Source of the DNA: Calonectria ilicicola
Taxonomy: Eukaryota > Ascomycota > Sordariomycetes > Hypocreales > Nectriaceae
Assembly: GCA_020809705.1 (NCBI GenBank)
Contig: CP085832.1
Location: forward strand, 3,658,001 to 3,722,000
Direction: 5' to 3'
DNA length: 64,000 bases
Below are positions 56,728 to 64,000 of the stretch, piece after piece; the stretch's first letter is position 1; every line of letters begins with the position of its first letter. The position numbers were made by a program, and so were the translations under genes. Below the pieces are notes generated by a model. The model was not told the DNA's origin, searched no databases, and was given only the letters and a program-made list of their open reading frames with translations.

Positions 56728-58239
56728 GCTTCTGATATATATAAAAAAACAACCAACCAAATCGACATGACGCAACCAATTACCTTACCTCACTTTTAAT
56801 TCTAATCCTCGGCATTATTTTGCATTTGCGCTGGCGTTTGGATCACGGCCGCCTACTACCACAGGAACAAAGGGCCGGCTTCGTGACTTTACTGGGAAGG
56901 AACTCGACGGGAAAAAGCGTTTGACTCGCATGAAGGTTGGAGAGACTTTCTCTCTGACTTTATTTTTTTTTTTTTGTTTGGGAATTACTTTTGGGCGGAC
57001 TGACTGTACCGGAACGTCGTCCTGCACGGTGCGGACAACTGGGTATGGGTATATTATTCGAAACTGGCATTGGCATGGCGCGAGCACTTTAGCCTTCTTT
57101 GTTACATTCTTGGACTGGCTCTCAAGACGGAAGCTCTGGAGCAAACCGCAAAGTCTATTGACGATATCTTCTTCATCCCCGCGGGGACAATCACTGATCA
57201 TTGCCTTGCTTGATAGCAAATAGCCCCTTTGGCTGGCACGAAGTTGCCCCTCAATGAATCAAATTCGCCTTTCCACATTGCGATGGTCTGGCCCCAATTA
57301 AAAAAAACCACCGGCGTGTGCACTACGTAATCTTCTTGTATCGAATCGCCACAGAAACCCAACTAGTCGTGATCCAAGCCATCCCGCTCATGAGACACCG
57401 CGCACCAAAACTTGGCTCTTACGGAGGGAGGGGGGGCTCTTGAGACAAGCGCAACGCACGCGTTCAATCCCGCGTCCCATCGTCCCGGTTTGATTGGGGA
57501 AATGAGCATCATTTCGCGACCAGACGACCCATGTCCCGAGCGGCCTCGTCCCTTCAAAGTGGTCTGGCAGGGGGTGCCCACTGTCCAGTCTTCAGAGGCT
57601 TGCTAGGCGAGGCGCCAAGCGCCGATTCTCTGGTATTTTGGGCGTTGGCTCCACTGATACGACAGGAGGTTGGAGATGGGTGTGGTAGCGCCGCCGGCGA
57701 GTCGACAAGTATTGATTGTCTGGTGATGGCGGTGCAACCAGCACCTGAGTGAGATTAAAAACACCTCAACGTGAGGCGATTCCTTTCTGTGACTCCTCCT
57801 TCGTATCGTAGTTTTGATACGGGCTGCTCGGTCTTAATTAGGAATTAGCTGTAGACGCACTACCTTTATTTCGCAATCAAGATGCGGCTAATTAATGTGG
57901 CTCTCCTTAGAGGATGCCAAGCCACATCGTTCGCAGTAAATGTTCACGTGATGCTCTCCCTTTAATTAGAATGCTTGCCACTTAGCCACAGCCTGCAATC
58001 AAAGTGTGGCTGGCGCTTACAGCCACACTTTTGCCACACTCTGGCCACTGGCATTGACGCGCAGATGTGGCGCAACCCCAGACTGTCGTCACTTTTTGCG
58101 ACTAGCTTCGCAATGCTGCCTTGACTGCATTTACGAGACGCGCCTTGCCTAGCATCAAGCCTCAACACTTTGGGCTCATCCCGCGGCGTCGCAACATCGC
58201 CGGGACTGCAGTCAGATTGGCGCAGCTCAAGGAGCGACC
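56728..58239. other. Intergenic region with a GCCACA/TGTGGC motif cluster
   Basis: 3' flank of the hypothetical gene and 5' flank of the cyclophilin gene. A minus-strand frame at 56815-57219 resembles nothing known. The motif cluster at 57896-58071 is the only striking element. Confidence 0.5.
57896..58071. promoter_or_regulatory. Cluster of TGTGGC/GCCACA motifs with an E-box
   Basis: TGTGGC occurs at 57896, 58005 and 58066, and its complement GCCACA at 57921, 57985, 58022 and 58033. Two near copies (GCCACT) lie at 57977 and 58044. CACGTGA starts at 57945. Seven exact hexamers in 176 bp on both strands suggest a transcription-factor binding cluster 170-340 bp upstream of the cyclophilin start codon. 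In yeast the pair TGTGGC (Met31/32) and CACGTGA (Cbf1) marks sulfur genes; that parallel is only suggestive. Confidence 0.5.
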
Positions 58240-59796
58240 ATGTCTGTCCTCTTGGAAACCAGCGTCGGTGACATTGTCATTGACCTTTTGGTTGATCATG
58301 CCCCAAAGCTTTGCGAAAAGTAAGTCTGCGCGCAGCCCTCCCGGTATCGTCTTTTTTTGGTTAATCGGTGAACTGACAGATAGTGTAGTTTCCTGAAGCT
58401 TTGCAAAGTCAAGTACTACAACTTCGCCCCGATTCACTCCGTCCAAAAGAACTTTTCCTTCCAGACCGGTGACCCTCTGGGACCTCTGGCCAGCGATTCC
58501 GATGGCGGCTCTTCGATTTGGGGCCATGTGTCTGGCGACCCATCTCAGCGCACCTTTCCGGCTTTTTTCCACCCCAAGCTGAAGCATCTAGAGCGAGGAA
58601 CCGTCAGTATGGCAACGGTGCCACTCCCAGGAGACCCAGACACCAGGATGGCCGGATCGCAATTCATCATTACGTTAGGCGAGGAGACCGACTTTTTGGA
58701 TGGGAAAGGAGCTATTTTCGGCAAGGTGGTGGAAGGATTCGATGCGTTGGAAAAGGTCAATGAAGCCATTGTGGATGACAAGGGCTATCCGCTCATTGAC
58801 ATCCGTATCAAGCACACCGTGATATTGGATGATCCTTACCCCGACCCCCCAGCTTTGCGGGAGCCAAGCTCAAGCCCTCCCCCTACTGAAGCGCAGCTCA
58901 AGACTGTACGGATTGCAGACGAAGCTGCCTTGCACGAAGATGATGATGTCGAAGAGGAGGAGCTAGAGAGGAGGCGACGAGAGCGGGAGGCCAAGGCACA
59001 GGCTCTCACCCTAGAAATGATGGGTGATTTGCCCTTTGCCGAGGTCAAGCCACCAGAGAACGTCCTGTTCGTCTGCAAATTGAACCCCGTGACAGGAGAT
59101 GAGGACTTGGAGCTTATTTTTGGCCGGTTTGGTAAGATTCTGAGCTGTGAAGTCATCAGAGACCAAAAGACTGGCGACAGCTTGCAGTATGCATTTATCG
59201 AATACGAAGACAAGGCATCCTGTGAGGCAGCCTACTTTAAAATGCAGGGGGTCTTGATTGATGACCGCCGCATCCACGTCGATTTCTCACAGAGTGTCAG
59301 CAAGCTGAGCGACGTCTGGAGAAAGGACACTAACACCAAACGGCGTGCAAATGCTGGCCATGGAGGCTGGGGTGGTGTTAGGGAACTGGAGAAGCGACGG
59401 CAGTATCGAGCCGAGGGAGAAAAGAGCACCGGAGGTGACTATGGCATGGTTTACGGCCAAGAGGAGATGAAGGGACGGCATGAGCGGAGCGGCCGTGACC
59501 GTAGGGATGACGGCCCGCCACCGAAGGACTCAGAACGCCCGGGCAATACTCGCAACCGGAGCCGGAGTCCTCAGGGGGGAGACAGGGGCCGTGATGGCGG
59601 ATATCAAAAATCGAGAGACGATCGCCGAGGTGAGAGGAGAGACTGGGATCGACGTGATCGTGATCGTGACCGAGACCGAGACCGAGGGCGCAGAGATCGT
59701 GATGGCGACCGTGATAGGGACAGAGATAGGAATAGAGACAGAGACAGGGACAGGGACCGGCGTGGACGAGACGATTATCGCAAGTCTCGAAGGTGA
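58240..59796 (+). CDS. PPIL4-type cyclophilin with RRM (peptidyl-prolyl isomerase), two exons
   Basis: Exon 1 is 58240-58319 and exon 2 is 58389-59796, encoding 495 aa; the intron is 69 nt with GTAAGT and TGTAG ends, phase 2. The cyclophilin-like domain (about residues 1-165) starts [16 protein letters not shown] and includes [25 protein letters not shown]. An acidic linker leads to an RNA-recognition motif at about 230-310 ([21 protein letters not shown] and [17 protein letters not shown] as RNP2- and RNP1-like blocks). The C-terminus from about 400 is an Arg/Asp-rich tail encoded by imperfect hexamer repeats (59640-59770). This cyclophilin-RRM order is that of PPIL4, a spliceosome-associated nuclear protein. 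Several catalytic positions look divergent, so isomerase activity is uncertain. Identity is firm. Confidence 0.92.
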
Positions 59797-62700
59797 ATGG
59801 ACGACGGACGGAATAGAGGGGAACAAAATGATATACCAACATCAAGGCTAGCAAAGCGGCATCACTGAGTTAATGACAGACGACATTTCATCGTTCACCA
59901 TATTTGCCCGTATTCGAATTGAGATGCGGTAGGAGGAGGATACTGGAACCAATGGAGAGCTAACCATCATGCCCAACAACAACAGCGTTCCCTTGGAGGC
60001 CCTCGATGCCCAGCGTTTGCACTCACAAGAGAGGAGCCAACGCAGCCCACTTCTCGCCGTTCGCCTCCCGCCTCCCGTTTCTCCGATGCCCCTGGGACAG
60101 TAAACGGCCGCCGACCTCTGAACCCGCAGAAACGAACTCCTGCATCGTCTGCCGTTGCGTCTCCTCATTATTCTCTTACCGCCAACTCATAACCCGACGG
60201 GAAGGTGGCAAACACAGGCCCGATGCCTTGCAGCTGAATACGGCCCTTCAACCCCGACCCTACCGGACACATGCGTTGTTCCTGCCGAAGCTGTTGCTTT
60301 GCATCCTGACCGCCACATTCATGCAAGGCTGCTGCCTTGGCTCGATCCCCAGATGGAGTCTGGGCCAAGAACAGAAGCGTCTTGTCCCTTCAGCATCGCC
60401 CCACCCCGACTTGCAAGATTCCAACTGAGACACGGGGTAAACGGCTGGACATGGTCTCAAAGAAGGCTGGTCTAGGACCTGGCCTGTATGTATGGAGTCC
60501 TTGCAAACATTGCAATTGCTCCCCTCCCTGTCCATGAATGGGCAGCTTCATGTTGGATTGATACTGCTCTGATCTTGTGCAACGCCGATGGTGGTTGTTG
60601 AGGGTCTTTCTATTCGGCGCGATTCTGCAGTGCCAAACGAGCCAAGACCGACTATCCGACTAAAGCGGGCGCAAAAAACATGAAAGGGATACAGGACCGA
60701 CTGTACAGAAGCTGTCTTGTCCAGAGGGAAATCGTTGGTGCAGACAAGCGGTAGTGGGTCGACGGGGAAGATAGATCTTTCTTCCCAGCTGTTGCGCAAC
60801 CGTAGGCGCATTTCAGACAAGATCATCTGTGTGGCCATCCCTTTTATTTGTTGAAGCGTCGCCGAAGCATGACCGCCGGCAGACCCCCCACAAATGTCAC
60901 GGTGCATGGTTGGATGTGTTACACACCAGCTCGTTTGTGCTTCGGAGGAGCAAAGGTATATCCACCTCGCCAACGGGGAGACAAGGAGACCCAGGCTCAC
61001 TTGCCACCACGTCTGGATTCTCTCCTCAGGCACTGTCAACCGGGCTGGGCCGCGTGCTGAGGCTGCTGTCGAACAAGGCTAGTAACCACACGCACCCCCT
61101 CTCGGCTATGGTTGCTGCATCAAACGTCGTGAAAGACACATCTCAGGAATAAACAGAGAGGCATGCAAGGCACGCTGGGGTGAAACCGCCACGACCCACA
61201 TGCTCAAAAATTGGTGGACAAGTTCCTTCTTTTGTGTCGAGCGCAGCAATGATGACCTACAGGGATCGAGTTGGATTCAGCGAAGAAGATCAATCCACGT
61301 ACCGGGTCTGGCCAGACGTGGAACTAAGCATGCAAACCACATCCAAGACAACGTCTCAATTTAGCCACACAGTTCGGCATTTCGTTTGCGGGGTGCTATC
61401 GATTGGACGCCTCTTCCCGAGCATCCGTAAATACGAGGTAGACTTCAGCATTGGCCGTGCTCAAGCGACTGCAGGTAGATATGAATTGCATCATGCCGCT
61501 TGCAAGTGGAACTCGGTCCTAGAATCCATTAGAAGGATGCGTTGCTCCAGGCAAAGTCCGACATCCTGCTTCTGGGATATGCGTCTACCTGGCGCTAGCT
61601 GGTGACACAAAGAAAGGGAGCCACTTCGGACATCAAACGATGAGATGAGATTTTCCCCAAGCGTGCAACGTTGGATCCTGGGCCCAAAATCTTTTGGCAG
61701 GGCGATCGAGGGTGGTAGTGCGGACTTTTACTCACAGATTCAGCACCGGGAGGAAACATAGGTGCCAAGTCATGTCCACGAGGTTTTGTGATATTCCCAG
61801 GCGGCAGTCGGCATATGCACCTAGTGACTGCCCTCGTTTGGATCGGCTCCAGGATGAAAAAAGCGCCCCCCGGATCGAGTGACCAGGGGCCATACAATCG
61901 CTCATTCCACATGTTGACCGCACCCGGCAAGCCAGCCAAACAATTTTTAGATCTACGGGCATCTGGTCCAGGGTTCTCATGGTGGGGCGTTGCAACGTGT
62001 AGTGAGCTACGACTCCAGTGACACGAGCTAATACGTGTATCACAAGTGGTGCATTTCACGGTAACCAGCAGCCTTGCCCTTGAAATGACAGGACAGCAAG
62101 TGGACAGCATCGGCTGCGGCAAGTTGCCAGGATCAGAAAAAAATTTCCGTCCTGGGGTCGGCGACGGGAGCATCCCGCCCTGGACGGACCTTTTTCTTGC
62201 CCCAACGTTTCTCTGGGGACGGCATGAGTCGAAGGGTAAAAGCGGTTTGCACTGGATGGAGCCACTCTGCCGATTTGCTTCCTGCCATTGTGGACTTGGA
62301 GAAGGGAGTCTCGGCCGATACGAGAATTTCGTGGAGCTGGTGGATGCGGGATTGGTTGCACCCCGTCAAGATCAAATGGGGCGGGACGGTAGTCGATTGA
62401 AACGTTGCAGCCTGGAGGGAGTGGTCTCCCGGGAGCCAGCGGCTTGTTTTCCGGCGCCTACTGGACTCTTGGGCTTGAGACACACCTTAACGAGGTGGTT
62501 GTGATGCCAAAGGCCAGATCGGGGGAGACAACAACTCTTGGAGATTCCCCAGACGAAAACGAGGAAACGTGGGCTGAGGGCCCCCGCATAACCTGTTTAC
62601 ATGCCGTTTACTAGACCCCACCGCCCGCTGCAGGAGATGTGCCGGCTTCCAATCACTGAGTGGAGGTGACGTGAGGGCGGCTGCAGAAGGGAACCTTTTA

Positions 62701-64000
62701 GTCCTGCCAAGAGACGGCATTGCGCGCTCAGGCTTTCTAGCGAACAAAACGTTCTGCAAGCCGCCTCTACAGGAAGTGTAATGAGGAGACACCATCTGAG
62801 GTGTCAAGCGGCGGTTACAAGTGGCGATTGACTTGCATGTCCCCACAGCGACCGTTGCGCTCTTGGTGGGCTGCCCGGGGTCGAGGGCCTGTTGGTATCC
62901 GCGGTGGCTGTTTAGCGAGTTCTTTGGAACAAGGGGAACTGTTTAGTGAAGAAAGCTGTCGGGCTGTTTGTTTTTTTTCCTTTGCGAGGCTGGAATAATC
63001 GAGCATAGCGTATTTCGAGTGATTCGTTTGTTCTCACCAAGTCGCTAGTTATGCTATTATTACCTCCCCGGGATCAACCATTTTTTTTTCACCGTGTCCA
63101 ACCGCAAAAGACATTCTCCGTCCGGCCCTTCTTCTGCATGTGTTCCGGCGTGATCTGGTACACGGAAAACCGAGTCCCAGACGTTTGAAGCTGAAGGCGG
63201 ATGTCAACCCTGCTACCCTTGTCGGCAAGATGGACCTGGACGGTAACATTAGCTTCACTGTACCTGTGCAACATCCAGATGGAGATGGCTTTTGATGGCT
63301 CAGGTAGTGGTGTCAATCGATCTGGGGTTTCTTGTACGTCCCTGGGGTCGAGCCAAGGTCCATCCAAGACCGAAAGGCTCGCCGCACGTAAGCAAACATG
63401 TGAGTTCTTTAGACGCAGGTTTATGCCGATGCACGTTGATCCTTGTTGTCGATTGAGTTTGCCGGCAGCTGTTTGGGCCTCCGGCGAATTAAACTCATCC
63501 GCCGATATTGTTTATTTACCTCTAAATTTGGATAATATCAATTTTCGCCCAATTCGCTCAGGCACAGGTATCATCCGCGCTTAGAAGTTACTCATTCCTT
63601 CGGATAACTACTGCGCTTTTCTTCTTTTGCAAAAAGAAATGGTCAAAGCTGAAACAGGTAACTTTGGGCAAACGGCATGGGCCGAAGCCCTTGCAGGTTG
63701 ATGACGACTTGTACTGTCAGAGTCGCAGCCGAGCAACTTTGATGTTTCTTGCTCGTTACTGCAGTACAGGAATATCGCCGTAGGCCGGGGGGAATCTACA
63801 TTGGAGAACCTCTTGGATAGTAAAATTGGACAAGGCGCGTTACCCAAGGGAGACTATTCCCACACACACCCCGGTACCTCTGAGGGGGGTCCGTATCATT
63901 GTCTCACTGCGTATCTCGTTTGCCTCCAGGCAGGAGACTTGCGCATACATCCGATGTTTGTTTTTTCCTCTCCTGCGAGGAACCTTTTAGACTTTTCAAA
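59797..64000. other. Gene-poor right edge
   Basis: About 4.2 kb after the cyclophilin gene with no convincing gene. Frames at 61249-61605 and 63201-63584 (plus) open with ATG but match nothing and lack splice or composition support. The frame at 62046-62504 opens only with GTG. No repeats, tRNA or rRNA were recognised. Confidence 0.4.

Noticed and set aside
57440..57480. tRNA-like B box GTTCAATCC
   Set aside because: No matching A box or acceptor stem within tRNA distance.
59848..60368. Possible two-exon minus-strand gene downstream of the cyclophilin
   Set aside because: The joining intron would be only about 31 nt and no start with family resemblance was found.
61249..61605. 119-codon plus-strand frame with an ATG
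   Set aside because: No recognisable family, no upstream promoter signs, and no support from codon bias.
63201..63584. 127-codon plus-strand frame opposed by a minus-strand frame (63089-63367)
   Set aside because: Both are open over the same bases and the minus-strand one lacks an ATG; neither resembles a protein family.

Overview
The window is nuclear DNA of a filamentous ascomycete. Introns are short with GTANGT-type donors and CTAAC-like branch points. Two genes, a sulfatase and an arylsulfotransferase, are spliced in the usual way for Sordariomycetes. Core genes include eS24, RPA43, NDUFB7, GTP cyclohydrolase II, a FAM86/EFM3-type methyltransferase and a PPIL4-type cyclophilin. The gene set best fits Sordariomycetes, probably Hypocreales; this is an inference from family resemblance, with no database search. 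I find 17 genes I am fairly sure of, most with hand-resolved exon boundaries, separated by long gene-poor stretches.

Layout. 1-10.8 kb holds two accessory genes: an orphan Pyr4/PaxB-type membrane terpene cyclase (2718-3891, minus) and an intronless Fic-domain protein (5397-6605, minus). 10.8-15 kb has an Mtr-like amino acid transporter, a dispersed 11-bp repeat family, and a very small three-exon complex I gene (NDUFB7, 14566-14982). A 240-bp TA-flanked MITE lies at 15341-15580. 16.3-20.7 kb is a divergent pair, a secreted formylglycine sulfatase and a secreted arylsulfotransferase, sharing a 609-bp intergenic region. 21.8-24.2 kb carries a stand-alone FHA protein and RPA43, convergent.

25.4-38.7 kb is the most unstable section. 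It has a C2H2 zinc-finger gene with an in-frame TGA, a strongly promoted Cys-rich secreted protein, a NACHT-ankyrin NLR-like gene with a one-base frameshift in a homopolymer and an N-terminal amyloid-motif-like segment, and an F-box gene interrupted by TAG. 40-50.8 kb is housekeeping: RIB1, a large coilin-like acidic protein, a GPI-type secreted protein, eS24 and the EFM3-like methyltransferase. 50.8-64 kb is gene-poor, with only a small unrecognised gene (56092-56727) and the PPIL4-type cyclophilin (58240-59796). The cyclophilin is preceded by a dense cluster of TGTGGC/GCCACA motifs.

The most notable items are the sulfatase/sulfotransferase pair, the orphan cyclase, the Fic protein and the NLR with its amyloid-like leader. 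None of these lies in a recognisable biosynthetic cluster.
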